Assembly: GCA_014607495.2 (NCBI GenBank)
Contig: CP053154.1
Span: 9,982,001-10,046,000, forward strand
Source: Carposina sasakii
Lineage: Eukaryota; Arthropoda; Insecta; Lepidoptera; Carposinidae
Direction: 5' to 3'
DNA length: 64,000 bases
Positions 25,599-38,600 of this stretch are shown here, piece by piece. The position numbers and the translations under genes are program-made. Under the pieces are notes generated by a model. That model was not told the DNA's origin. It made no database searches and saw only the letters and a list, made by a program, of their open reading frames with translations. The number at the start of each line of letters is the position of its first letter. The first letter of the stretch is position 1.

Positions 25599-25827
25599 GG
25601 CCGATTGGTCTAGTAGGTAGTGACCCTGCCTACGACGCCATAGGTCCTGGGTTCGAATCCCGGTAGGTGCAAACATTGATATGATGAATATTGATGTTTG
25701 TTTCCGAGTCATGGATGTTTCTATACTTATCTATGTATTTATATACCGTTACTTAGTACCCACAACACAAGACCTTAGGGATCTTAGTGTGGGACTAGGT
25801 TAATGTGTTGTGTAGTGAAAAAAAAAA
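25599..25827 (+). mobile_element. tRNA-derived SINE, copy 2
   Basis: Second copy of the 7019-7248 SINE with the same A box, B box and TGTTGTGTAGTG end, followed by a run of ten A. It is complete and differs from copy 1 by one base in 219. The minus-strand frame across it (25503-25712) is a by-product. Confidence 0.85.
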
Positions 25828-26459
25828 TGTGAGCTAAAACTTTAACATTACAAAACTTGATTTAATAATGATAAAGTAACATCATCATACGCGCCCTTTA
25901 CTTATAGTTTCTTAGATCTAGGTACTGAGAGTAATAATCATTTATACGTAGCACTTTAGCTATTTTTGTAAAAAGAGAAGTTAAATGTAAACATTGTAGT
26001 ACCTATTTCCAAATGTAGAGCTATAATATTGATAACTAGTAAATCTAAACTGAACATAATATGTATTCAAAATTGCATTTGCAAGTGCCATTCACATAAT
26101 GTAGGTAAGAAATCAAAGCGAAGGATTAACCAATTCGACTCAAATTTCTAACATCACACACTCGACTGCATCCTCCCGATCTCTATCTAACAGATATATC
26201 AATGTTTCGTGGAACTTATCGCTTTGTAACCAGGAAAATCAGGTAATTCTATCTTATACTTTATTTAAAAAAGCTTAGCTTTTTTTCTGTGCGTATTGCT
26301 GATCAGAATAAGAAAACGTGGCTTTACTTGTTACTTTCCTAACTCCAGGAATATCACATACACACAGTTGTGTTCCCAAAGCGGGGTAGGTATCCAGAGC
26401 TGCAAGATCACTAAGAAGCTTTCAGCACTCACTTTTTTATTCAGTAACAAGTCTTAGTA

Positions 26460-26550
26460 TTCTTAGTATTCTTTATTGTACACATAAATTTTTATCATAG
26501 ACAGTAAGTTGTAAAAGAAATAGTACAAAGGCGAGCTTATCTCTAAAAGA
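26460..26550 (-). mobile_element. LINE 3' end (GCGAGCTTATCTC / TTTATTGTACAC type)
   Basis: The reverse complement contains GAGATAAGCTCGCCTTTGTA, then TTGTACAATAAAG-like text: a LINE 3' UTR ending in its own AATAAA. Matching text occurs in the opposite orientation at 52920-53005, and a weaker match lies at 30155-30250. Confidence 0.6.
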
Positions 26551-26597
26551 GATTTCTCCAGCAAACCATTAAGTACAAAGAAAATTTTATAATATAT

Positions 26598-26635
26598 AAA
26601 AGGAATGTCATATGTGCACATATGAAATTCCTTTT
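26598..26635. repeat. 38-bp near-perfect palindrome
   Basis: AAAAGGAAT, then CATATGTG, meets CACATATG, then ATTCCTTTT; only two bases in each arm fail to pair. It lies in AT-rich DNA next to the LINE 3' end. It could be a cruciform-prone fold-back remnant. No function is evident. Confidence 0.7.
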
Positions 26636-26814
26636 ATTAAAGTCATTCTCAATCAAAGGTCATTTTCAATTATTTAACGTTTACATTTTTTACTATACAG
26701 CGAGCCTATCTCTTACAGCTAATACGAGTAAACAAAATCTTAAAACATGCTTTTTACCTATAAAAACATTTCCTTTTACTTAACATTTGTAGTTAAATAC
26801 ATAGTATTATCTTA

Positions 26815-26925
26815 TAGTGGTGTCGGTTGGATGCAGGCTGCTTCCGAACGGTCGGAGTGGAGGTTGTTGGGGGAGGCTTATGTCCAACAGTGGACTTCCC
26901 AAGGCTGTAAATGATGATAGTGACC
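26815..26925 (+). mobile_element. LINE/SINE 3' end with ATGATG tail
   Basis: GGGGGAGGCTTATGTCCAAC, AGTGGACTTCCCAAGGCTG and AATGATGATAG form the standard 3' end of a common lepidopteran non-LTR family (compare 4739-4852 and 61935-61995 on the minus strand). Only the 3' part is present. Confidence 0.65.
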
Positions 26926-28149
26926 CAGGTAAATCAGAACGTTACATACTTAGGCGATGAGTATTCAACGGCTTAGAGAGCTTTTGAAAATGTATCTACC
27001 TGCGCTGCGTAGTAGTACACTAAATAATGCAAGCACACATTTCCAACGAAGAAAGTATCAAAATTGTATAATAGTTCACACGAGTCTCGTTCCCACGCAA
27101 ACACGTATTCATCGTGAGTAAACCTTTCTCTATCAAAATTTGAATGTTTGACAGCAAATTTTATTTGCGCAAACTTTTTCTTCGATGCGTGGTTGCACTT
27201 TCTACTGCATCGTGGGAATGCAGGTGGGGAAGGGTTCTACCTCAGTGTCGCATATTATATCGTTTTTGCCGTTCTCGGTCCGTTTGCACAAAAGTTGCAT
27301 TAGCCCTTTGTGGAGACGTCAAGTGATGTTCAACTAATAGATAATTTATGGAACCGCGCCGCAAACTAATGTCTGCCAAACGGTCGACGACTCTGAAATA
27401 TTAGGGTTGCGAGGCGTATCTTGCTCTTTGATCTTAAATTCAAGATTTGCCAGGATAATTGTTTCGGCGTTTTCTGTGGAATTTCCAGAGAAAAAATATT
27501 CTGGTGTATCGTTTCAACTGGTTATGTTATGTGCTATGAATACAAATATAACAAAATACTCTGTTTTGACCTAAAATAAAGCTGGTAGATTCATCGATTG
27601 AATGAAAATGCACAATTTAATGACCTTTACAGCCCACATACTGCGGCACGTTCCTAACTATAACGTATCAATTGCGTTAATAGCGCAAGCTTAATCCGTT
27701 TAAACTGAGTCGAGTTAGTGAGTTGCACTATAGTCGCTGACAGCTTACAAACCGTAAATTAAGCGACAAGGTGTCCGTGATCCCCGCGTCACGCCGGCCG
27801 GCACGTCGCGGACTCGAACCCGCTTTATAGCCGAGGCCCAGCTCGCGACAACCTAAACCAACAATATTATAATTAAAACTCATCGGATTAACCATAACCC
27901 TCTAGTTGTAAACTTGAGTTGACGAGCTATTAAATTTTATACGCACGTGCGATGTCACAGGCGTCTCTAGACCTAATGTAAAGTCACGTATATAATATTA
28001 GTTACACCTATGTTAATCAGGTAAACATGACCCCAATACAGCATCACTTTTTAAAATTAACCCCAATGCTTTTTTATCCCTTTATCCCCATTGTATATAA
28101 GTTGAACCCAACACTTTTGCAGCACCGCGCCGCCCTATGTAATGTATTT

Positions 28150-28345
28150 GATTTATTAACGCGTAACCCTTTCGCCCAATCAAAACGAGGGACGCGAGGA
28201 GTCGCGGGACATGGGTACGGTAAAAAATAAACCATCGTCGGTAAAAAAGAAGACGCGAAGAGGCAGCGCGCGCGCCGCCGCGGTGAGGGGACTAATAATA
28301 ACCCTTTCGCGGTAGAAGGGTTAAGCAGCCAATCAGACGTGAGGC
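28150..28345. promoter_or_regulatory. GC-rich block with clustered Krueppel-type binding words
   Basis: Three near-consensus matches to the Krueppel site AANGGGTTAA occur within 161 bp: reverse-strand AAAGGGTTA at 28164-28172 and 28299-28307, and GAAGGGTTAA at 28315-28324. The 12-mer TAACCCTTTCGC occurs twice exactly, and the second copy forms an inverted pair with the third site. The surrounding DNA is unique and GC-rich. The words are seen; an autoregulatory Kr enhancer is an inference from the nearby Kr gene. Confidence 0.35.
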
Positions 28346-30154
28346 GGGGCTCTTCAGTCATTTACATTGACCTGCCTGATTCATTTTATATGGTAAATAA
28401 ACTTTTGCTTTTTATTCTGTACTAAATAGAATGTCTCTGTAAGTTATGATAATGTTTTAAGCCTTCTTGAAGTATTATATAGAATAGCATTTTAACTAAT
28501 TCTGAGAGCGTTGTAATGTAAATTACGGGAGCTTCGGTACATACGTAATGGACTTTATTTTATTCAAACCTGCTGAAATCAATGCTGCTTATGTTGAAAC
28601 TTCCTACACAAAGAAAGAACAATTTATACTTGGTCGCCATAATGTTATCAACCACCATTGTGGTATGTACACTGGTATAAATAAAATTTGATGGTATGGT
28701 CATGTAACTCATGTAAATGGTCCCGCATGCTCACCGGACGCAAATGTATGGCGTGCACCCTCGACTCTGCACCAATTGAAGACAACTGTCCATGTTTCCG
28801 CTGGTACTGTTGTGATAAAAGTGTTTTGTATTTGTATCGTTGTTATTTTATTTGTCTTGAGCCATTGATTACCTATCATCGTGGTCCGTGTAACCTAGTC
28901 GACGAGTCCTTTAGTAGAAAAAACTGTTACAAATATATTATTGAGTTGGCGTTACCACAGATATGATAATACTATAGTACACTTAAATATGTTTAAGTAT
29001 TGATAATTAATCTTAAATACTACTTCTAAGTCTAAGATTGTGTGTTAGTTTAAGCAATAGTAGCAATAGGATAATAAGCAAGATACAAACTATAGGAAAT
29101 TACTTAATACTCTTATTGAAACTAATTTAAAACTGTAAACTGTACAAAGCCGTGTAAATATCCCAGGAGGTCTTTATGGATGGATAATATAAAAATGTAG
29201 ATCATTTATGGTCTCGACTGTACCCACAATTTGTGACCATATATTTACAAATTATCACTTCAACCCAAAGTCGCCGATATACACTTCATTATCTAATTGT
29301 TTTTATTAGTAAATATTCTTGTTAATAAAAGAGATACGGGAATTTAATTCAGATCTATTTAACGCCTTTGAAATTTCTACAGCTGTTTATTTATTTTATT
29401 ATGTATTTTGGCATGGCGGGTAAGGTTTTTGGAAATAAACATTAGCTTCTGTTTCTAAATAATTGTTAACAATCCCACCAATTTATATCGTTTATATAAA
29501 CCTCCAGTTGTAAAGGCTCTACCCAAGTTGTTACGAAATGACATATAATAAACGAGCTATTTTGCGACCCAAATTGCTTTAATTTATATGGAGCCACTTT
29601 TATTAAAGTAAGTTACCGAACAACTAGACGTCGACCGCATTGAATAAGTAATGTACATCACGGCTTGGCGTTCCCAAAACAACAATAACACAGTGTATGG
29701 GAATCGTAAAATTGTCCCCTATATGCGACGATTTTTCCTTTTTTTGGTAGACGTAATGAGGTGCCTTTTAAAATATCATAATGTAGAAAGGCGAGATAGG
29801 GGCGCATTGAGGCGACGCGATGTGGGCGATTGTTTCGCCTCTAATTGGTTAAGTAGCTAGACGTAATTGCGACTGGACACGACACGACACCTCTCTAGTG
29901 GCTAATACTTGCACTATTTTTTATTCGTAATCAGTTTCGGTGTACAACGAAACGGTAACTGTCATTTATAAACTCATTTCACGTCGAGCTTTAATTTATT
30001 TGGTTGGACTATTAACAGGAACTCTACCAATTCCCGTAGTTAGTCGTGTTTACTCTACAGTAGGTAGGGGGTCTTTCCATGGTGCTGTTTCAATTTCAAG
30101 TTTGCTGTTTTTAAAAAATATTCTATTTCTATAGTAGTTATCTTGTAAACTGTA

Positions 30155-30250
30155 TCTTGTATTCTTTATTGCACCCACAAACATAGATTAATATATGTAG
30201 GTAGTTAAGTTACATCACGCAGTTACACAGAGAATGCACAAAGGTGAGCT
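30155..30250 (-). mobile_element. LINE 3' end remnant
   Basis: TTCTTTATTGCACCCACAAA at one end and AAGGTGAGCTTATCTC at the other parallel the 26460-26550 copy but are more diverged. It is non-coding. Confidence 0.5.
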
Positions 30251-33200
30251 TATCTCTCTTCTTACAAAGGTAAAATGAAATATTTATTAAACCTACATTT
30301 ATTCATTAATAAATTACCAAAATTATAACATACTTACCGCATTTATAAATACATAAACAAGCGGAAAGCTTTCACATAGCAATAAATATTAATTTACCCG
30401 AAACCAAATGAACCGGACAAGCCTACGGTTTAGTGTCGGTTAGAGTCAGTTAATCATCGGTTTATCATAGCGCTGGTGTAATCCGACGCGCATTAGTCAA
30501 ATTAACACGCGGCATTCGGCGCACCCGCTGATTAGCCGCGATCGCGCCCAACTCCGCCACTGTCTAATTGACCTAAAAGTGCTAAACACGAATCGGTCGA
30601 ATTATGTTTTACAAGCCAATAGGGCTGCCGCAGGTGAGATATTACAGCAACCTGACTGTTGGACACCAGGCATAACTGTTACATACGTAGATCTATCAAT
30701 CGCCTCCATGTCGCTACGAAAAGTACTACCACTCTTGTCTATATCTGGGAAAGATATTTCAATCAGTACTTACTCATATATACGTATAATTATAGCAAAA
30801 CAACAAGGTTGGTAAGTGATTGATATATGTATAGGTACCCGGTCGTGCTCATTCTCTACCCCTTAGATTAGAGCATGTTTGCACAGATTTTAACCGAACT
30901 TTCAAATATTAACTAGTATTTAATTAAGCTCATAATTTAAAAGCTTATTTAGAGATGTTACACGACCATAATCGGTATCTTATCTGCAAACAAAGCTGTA
31001 CTAGCAATAAAACCGTAAATGCAGTAGCCCTGACGCGCTGCGACATGCAAACCAACAAACAACGGCTCGGATTGATAGTCCCGCGCCCACTAACCCTAAT
31101 CAAATTAATGGCGAGCGAGCTGTGATTAACGCCGCGGTACCGCGATACATTTCCACGACACGCCGCCGCGACATCGGCGATCGCTTCGGGCGTGTCCGGC
31201 TGATTTATCGCGAACCACCGGACCGCTGCCCGGCCGATATTCCATCGTTTTACACCACACCTTAACCTAATCAACGTCCACGTATCTAAAACTTGTGTCC
31301 ATTGTAACATTAACTTTAGATTCTGATTGTAAACAATAGGGTGGGACAAATAAAGCAATCAGCTTATTGAAGCTTAATTAATGAAACGACCTTTTCGTAA
31401 TAAAAGCTTACTTCCATTATGTAGACAAATTTATTCCAATCCCAAGTTATATGGTTGTAGGAAAGGCACACTTTTAATGGACTTTGAAGTTTGTTTGATC
31501 GGATCGTGATGAGTTTGGATCGGGCGAGTGTTAATGTACAAGTTGGTAACGAGCATGAGTAAGTAAATGAATATCCTCCGATGAGAAGGCACCGCGTGTG
31601 GGGGTCGTTAGCAACCTGCGACCGGCTCGCAGTATTAATAGCTCAGTATCCAGCGCAAACTTCTCGCAACTTTGTTTGACGTAATTAAAATCCATCTCCC
31701 TTGAACGGCACATCCGACGTGTAATTTTCCTTTCAAAGAGAACTTCCGTTTTAGCTCCTCCCCTAATGAAAGATTACTTTTCTCCGCCTAAAAAGGCTTT
31801 TAAGCAACGCCAGCGAAATGACCGAACTTTTATGCTTTAATGACTTAGTGCAAAATTTGCCGATTCTTCAAGAAATTTTTAAACTTAGATTAAGATTTTC
31901 ATGTTTGAAACTGCTTAATGTTTTCGAGATGTTCTCAAGTTTATTTTGCTTTGACAGAGGTACCTATGAATTTTAAGCAATCCGGCTTAATTACTTTTTA
32001 ATTACTTTTATATCCACTCTTTTGATGTAAATCCAAGATTAGAGTGTCTCTCTGTTTCATTTAAACTTTTGCATTTGGAAAGCTTTTGACATGCGTTTAT
32101 AGAATTACTTCGAAACAAGATACAAAATAAAAGTTTTTATGTCTCCGGCGGCAAATGTGACAGATAAAGAGAAACGGAGCTATAAAACCTTATCAAGTAA
32201 ACAAGAAAAAGGAGTGTTCATTGGAGATATGTGCGGTCGAGTTCGAGTCGCGGGGAGTCGCTTATTAATTGCGTGGTCCCTCCGTGTGTGCGAGGATGCA
32301 TGGAGGGCGCAAAAACGCGTCCTCCCGAGCCCTGTCAGCGAGGGAAAAAATCAGTGAGCGATCGTCCCCTCGCGGCGAGTCCATCATATTGATTGAGGGA
32401 GGGGCTGCCATTGGTCAGGATCCCCCGCGCCCGTTCATTTATTATAGACACTGTGATGCTGCACACTACAGGCTGCCCAAAACTCTATTTAATCCTTCAA
32501 TCTAGCTATGACCACTACTCACGCTTTCTTAGTAGGTACAAATACAGCAAATATAGGTACAACCAATTCAAGTTGATATCAAAATCTACTACCTAAATAA
32601 TAAAAGGTAAATGAAGATAAAGTACAGTAAAGTATATTAGAAGCAAAACATTCGTCAAATCTAAATTTAATAAGCCATCTCCACGAACCGATTTTCGTTT
32701 TCGTGCATCACTGAAACTGAACAACCTTTTAAAAACCTTTTACTTTATTATAGCGGTGACAAAATCTCCCAACAGATTCATGCAAACGATAAAAGTATTT
32801 GCATTAGTGTCCGAAACTGTCAGAACACAGATAACGAGACAGTCGAAATCCGAAGTCTTCCAGTGGACTCTATTACCACTGTAGCGAGAAAATAAAACCT
32901 TTGGGGGCGAAGGGAAAGTTTTATTCTCCTTAAAATATGTAGAGAAAGTGAAAAGTAAGAGGGAGAAGGGGGGCGGTCAGTGGGGATGATGGATCACTGC
33001 CGAAGAGCCGCGCTTCCCCAATTACACCTACCGATATAACAACTAATTGTTAGTGAGGTCTCTATTTACTCGTGATATTTATAGACGAATTATTCTCGCA
33101 TGCTTTTGCGGAAACTCACGTTGTTTTAGTGTTAAGTAATATATCCGTCTATTTCGTGGTACATCCTACAATTAGGAAAAATGTTTTATTATACAACACA

Positions 33201-33350
33201 GTTTAATTTTTATTACTTAGATGTATTCACAAAGATGTGAATTCTAGAAGTATCTATGTGTTTCTCCATTAGATTTCTGTTTGATAAGTACTTCATAAAA
33301 ATTAAGTATAATAGTTTAACCTAAACATAGTCTAATTCTGATAAATGTAA

Positions 33351-33529
33351 TGATGTTCGAGGAGCCCCGATGGACTTAGTACATACAAACCTATAAACAC
33401 ACTTTATATTGTTTCTTTTAATTTAGACGCGGTTTTGTAGTAACACCGCTATTGCCTAGAATGTAGAGTTTAATAAATGATGTTCGAGGAGCCCCGATGG
33501 ACTTAGTACATACAAACCTATAAACACAC
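33351..33529. repeat. Direct repeat pair, 52 bp, 127 bp apart
   Basis: TGATGTTCGAGGAGCCCCGA continues identically for 52 bases at 33351-33402 and 33478-33529. The spacer is unrelated. This could be a local tandem duplication whose spacer has diverged, or two insertions of a short repeat. Confidence 0.85.
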
Positions 33530-34302
33530 ATTTAAATAATATATGGATGGGATGACAAAAAAAAAATACATTCCCTCTGAATAATTTGTCATTATGTCCA
33601 ATAGTTTAAAGGAAAGGACGGTGCCCTTAAAGATCTTTCAATAAACAACAGCATTTAAATAAGAGCTTGCAGGTAATTCAATAGTAGTAAGCAGTTTAAA
33701 AATAGGGATGGTTGTTGACTTGAGTTGTGACCTCTTGACGCGAAATGGTAAGTCCTTTAGGTTTAAGTATAAATCGGCACCCATAAAAATTCCTAAAATC
33801 GGCCTTCGGACTATACTTCTATGTTTTTTTAGGAATTTCACAATTTTGAGTTTTCAATGCGTGGCGTCGTAAATGTAGCTAAGCAAGTGTAGGACACCAA
33901 TATAAATAATTTAATTTTTCCGTTAAGAAATACATTTAGGTACAATGTAGCTCTACCATCAAAGTTTAATCAGAATCAAAACCCTAGTTTTAGGAGTGAA
34001 TCGGAATCGTGTGTCATATGTGGGGCCGAGATGTGGGCGCCTCCGCCCCCCGTTGCTAGGCAACCGCTTGTTTTCGCGCCAGCCTCGGGGCGGGCTAGAA
34101 GGGGTAGGCACCGACAACATGATTGATCAGCCTATTCGGATGCCTATAGCTACTGTTACTTGCTAGTTTTGGATAAAATAGAACAACGTGGTCATACCAT
34201 TTTGAATGTATCTTACCTACCTAGTATATCAAAATCATACACGTTTTAAAATGAATCGGATGGGTAAAAATGACACGTAGTTCCAAATGACTCTACATTT
34301 TT

Positions 34303-34360
34303 AACCGACTTCAAAAAAAAGGAGGAGGTTCTCAATTCGTCTGTCTGTATGTATAATATT
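34303..34360 (+). repeat. Dispersed-repeat end (ACCGACTTCAAAAAAAAGG)
   Basis: TTAACCGACTTCAAAAAAAA, then GGAGGAGGTTCTCAATTCG and TCTGTCTGTATG, is a word I recognise as a recurrent dispersed repeat end in moth and butterfly genomes. I cannot fix its class or full extent. Confidence 0.4.
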
Positions 34361-34801
34361 TTTGTACTGTACGTTGTGCATATGTGTATGTTATATCACA
34401 AAGTATTTAGTCTCGTTAGGAAGGCGACCAAATAATACAATGATGGGTAGGAAAAGTCACATTTTTGTTATTGTTGTTATGTTAGTTACATGAAGTGGTA
34501 ATGACCAGATTCATGGCATGTATAACATATAAAGTGTCTGCTCAAGGAAAAGTGCCTAAATCGAATTAAAGGTAATTTAGGTACCGTTATAGTCTAAGTT
34601 ACGTACCCTATGTAGGTACATTCAATAGTATAGTTTATTAAAAATGTGGACAGTTTTTAAAATGATAAGTAGTTAAAAATATCAAACGCTTCAGAATCCG
34701 TACCTTGTTGCGTCGCGTCGCCGTCGTTCTGTCGGTTGTACGAAGACTCCTTTTATACTTACTTTGTACTTTTAAGATTCTTTTGAAATTTAACAAAAAT
34801 A

Positions 34802-35667
34802 GGGGAGACCGGGGTAGACCAATTTTACTTAGAGGTGTCTATTTTTAATTATTTACGTTAATTATTTTAAAAACAGGTACAGTTATTAGATTGACAATTC
34901 AACTTTTGAAATAAGGAAAAATGTTATTCATTATAATATAGAGTACAAACCAGCTTTTTCGGTATACCCCAGGCTTGGGATATTGACTATTCACCTGGGC
35001 TAAAGTGAACAATGACATTAAAAGGGCAAAATTTACGAGGAAATAGTATAAAATACACAAAAATCTTTAGAAAATTATTCATTAAAAATGGTTTTTCACA
35101 ACACTCATTGTAAAATAAAATATCAAATCGAGTACCCAAAACAAACAAAGTACTAATTAATTAAGTACAAACAAAACGAGACAATTGTTATAACCTTTAA
35201 CTATTTGGTAATAAAAAATCTCGTGAACTAATGAAATTATATTTGTTATTTGGTAATAGTTATAATATATATAGGTCAACCAGCCCCATTATACATTAGT
35301 CTACTAGCCCCCTCCACCTTTAATTTTTTTTTTATCAAGGGTCATAACCTCAAAACTGGTCCAAATCAAATGAATAACACATAAAAGAAAAAACATGAAT
35401 TAAACATTCGTTGCAAAGTAAAACAATCAATAATTATGAATAAAAGCATTATTACAAATAACATTAGACAAAAATAGTTATAGCATCGTTCTTTTTTCAA
35501 TATTACTTTTACACTCAAGCAAGTCACTTTTAGGAACGTCGCCTTTTTGGTTTTGCGGGAGTCAGTGACGGACTCTTGTGCATCACTGGTTGCCTTAAAG
35601 CTTTTGCACCGAATGAGTTTTTGACGGCTAGTCTACCTACCCCTAAGTCAACATGCCCGGTCTCCCC
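34802..35667. mobile_element. TA-flanked inverted-repeat element B (GGGGAGA family)
   Basis: Ends GGGGAGACCGGG and CCCGGTCTCCCC are perfect 12-bp inverted repeats flanked by TA at 34800-34801 and 35668-35669. The 866-bp interior is non-coding and repeats variants of GTC(A/T)AC(C/T)AGCCCC, for example near 35274, 35298, 35629 and 35646. It shares end design and TA flanks with element A at 8261-9286. Confidence 0.75.
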
Positions 35668-35669
35668 TA

Positions 35670-38600
35670 CAGATGTTTGCAAAAAATCAATTTGAGGCGA
35701 CTGTAACGTTAACTGTACCTACGGGGTAGCGAGAATTTCAGAATCATAAGGGAGATCCCATAGCCAAATGTGGCTGCAGGGATAGATAGATAGATGTTAA
35801 TGATCAGTGTTAACTTGCTAGCTTATCGTGGTAAATATGATATTTATAGCAATACCGATCTGAGAACATGGGTATAGTTCCAAGAGTAGGTAAGTAAGTA
35901 CTAGATATAGCCTGTGGAAATGTGTTTATATGGGAAAATGATAAGTTACTCCTAAACGCTGATTTCGATAGCAGTGACTGGACCCAGTGAGTCAGAGTTT
36001 TAGATGCAGTAGCATATAGCTGTACCTTGTGGCGTCAACTGACGCAATATTGGCAATAGTCACCACGCTGGGCAGCACAGTATGACTTTTTATGTAACGG
36101 TTAATACAATTTTTGATCTTCTACCTATCTGATAAAATTGTCACTGAAGAAAGCAAACGGCTTCAGTGTACCATCGACACACCTAGCTATAGGTTCATAA
36201 TACCTACTCATTTATTAGGTAAGTACCTACATACCTGCAAATCATACCTACGCAATCTCTATAGGTACTAACGTAAAATAAAATATGTAGTTACAGTCCA
36301 ACTGCTGCTATTTAGAAAAAGTACAAGTTATTAAAAATTAGTTATAGCAACAGCAAGCTATATTTTAAAAACATAAAAAATGCTACTTTATAATTATTTT
36401 CTGGACTATCACAAAAGGATATCACAAAAAACCGGGTTTCATGTTTTACAACCCCCTTATAGTTTCGCAACAAAATGGAACACAAACGAAATGGTCGATA
36501 TTATTTAAATGTTCTGGACTTCTTTACAAACTTTTGTGAAGGCTGTTCCAAATTTTTTGTCACACAAAAGAGTTCTTCCCAAATATTCAAATTCGCAGAA
36601 TTTATTCACAATTTGCGTAACCGTTTTTGCAATCAACATTATTTTTGAAGGTTACTTCAAGTTCCAAAAAAAGCACAAATAAGTTTGTCATATTTTCCAC
36701 GTATATTTCCAAGGTTTGGCAACCCAGTTGGTACTGAAAGTAGATAATACAGACAACATACCTAAACCAGCAATTAGACAAGTAGTTGAAATGCTAAGTT
36801 CGAAAGAACACAACGTGTAATTATTTAAAAAAAAGTCAAATTACCAAATGGGGCTGAAATTAATTTATATTACTACTCGGACCGTTCCATAATGATCGAA
36901 AGGAGGGAAACTAACAAGCTGTAATTACAGCCCGTCTAATTGTGGCAGTTGACATCCTTTACAAAAAAATTAACTAATTCTTTAATCGAATTTAATGATA
37001 GGGTTACGAAAAGATGCCGTCGTAGATACCCATAGATTTAGTTCCAAAAGTATGAGCGTGGTGTGAGCTCTAACTCGAGGTCTATGAGATGCGTAGGTAA
37101 TAAATTAAGAAAGTGAAATAAACTAAGGTTTTTCAGGGTAAACTTATACCCATGCTTTCTTATAATTAAACTTACCTAGATTTACTTAACTTCTCTAAGC
37201 TAGCTTTTAGATAAAATAGAGTCAACTCTGCAGAGAGTAAATCCGTTTGTATGTTTACATATCTAGTACTCCAGTTATATTCAGTTATTTCCACAAAAAA
37301 GCTGCCGTACGGATCATATGTTAACTACACTAAACCTGACTGTTCCGTTGCTATCACACATGCTTCTTTTTACCCTCGGAAAATATTCTTTCATCATAAT
37401 TTTAACTCAACTCTAAAAAAAATGTAGATAATACCTCTGTAACATGTTTATTCATTTTGATCAGAGACAAAATTATGATGACGGACTATTACTACTACTT
37501 ACTAATACTTAGTATATCTACCTACCCAGAAAACATATTTAAAGATTTAAATGCCATAGCTGAATATTTGCCTTACATAACGGCTATATGCCTGTACATG
37601 CCCGGTGGAAAAATGTAATAAAGCGGACATTATTCCGTGCATATCTTACGAATGGAATTCCGTCGCCGCCGTTCCAAATTACTCCTATTATTTTATAATC
37701 CCCTCCTAGTTTCCTTTAGAATATTAATCACATTCCACAGCTTTTCCTTTTGGACCCATTACTTAGCAAATATCCGCTACTGTCACGTACTTTCCGGTAT
37801 AATTAATAATCCAAATGAGAAAATTAAATATTATAAACTGCGTTCTTTTTTAGTAAACGTAGTATAAAATATTTATTTTGGTATGTACCCGAATAACCAA
37901 CAAACATTTCATCTTTATTTTCTCAAACCATTATAATTTAAAATGTAGAGTTTATTAAATTCTTCCACAATGGTAAACCTATTCAAATGGCATTGTAAAA
38001 GCAATGATAACTATCTACTTACAGTGAGGGTTAAATTATGGTAACTAAGTTATAAATGAGCATTCTCGATTATTACGCTATAGAGGCACGAACAGAGGTT
38101 CTAATTAAAACGTTCACCTCCCGCACTTTTACGGAAATATAAAAAACTTGACCCCAACGGCTGCAATAAGGTGGATTTGACTTTTTATTGTAGACGTAAA
38201 AAACAGAACACGCGCCCAGAAATCCGATTAAAAAGGGGTAGAGACGATAGACGTGTGTCTTAAGAAAAAATCGTCGGGGATCGAATAACCCTAATTCGAA
38301 GGGATATTGATAGAGCTATTTGATCGTTGTTACGGCTCAAACGAGCGATAATTTCGATATCGATTAATTGGATCATACGGTAATCGATAATCTTTCTAAA
38401 GCAATATGTTTATAGGTGCATCTGTCCAAAAAACTGTGTTTTTTATGAAATGTGGTAAGGAAATTATTTTTTTATGAATTTTTCATAATACTTATGTAAA
38501 TGGTATAACTAGCTAAGGGGAAATTAAGATGCCAATTTAGGGCCTTACTTATATATAAAACGTGTATGAAGTTAAGCAACCGTTAAGCACGACATTTGAC

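Larger units (their letters stand above)
28346..34799. other. Gene-free interval with GC-rich unique blocks
   Basis: No exon was supported. Three blocks stand out as unique, CG-rich DNA containing TAAT/ATTA sites, the usual look of developmental enhancers: about 30430-30580, 31075-31260 and 32215-32430. The first has TAATCCGACGCGCATTAG. The second has TAATCAAATTAATGG followed by a dense CG run. A LINE 3' end lies at 30155-30250, a 52-bp direct repeat at 33351/33478 and a repeat end at 34303-34360. Confidence 0.35.
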
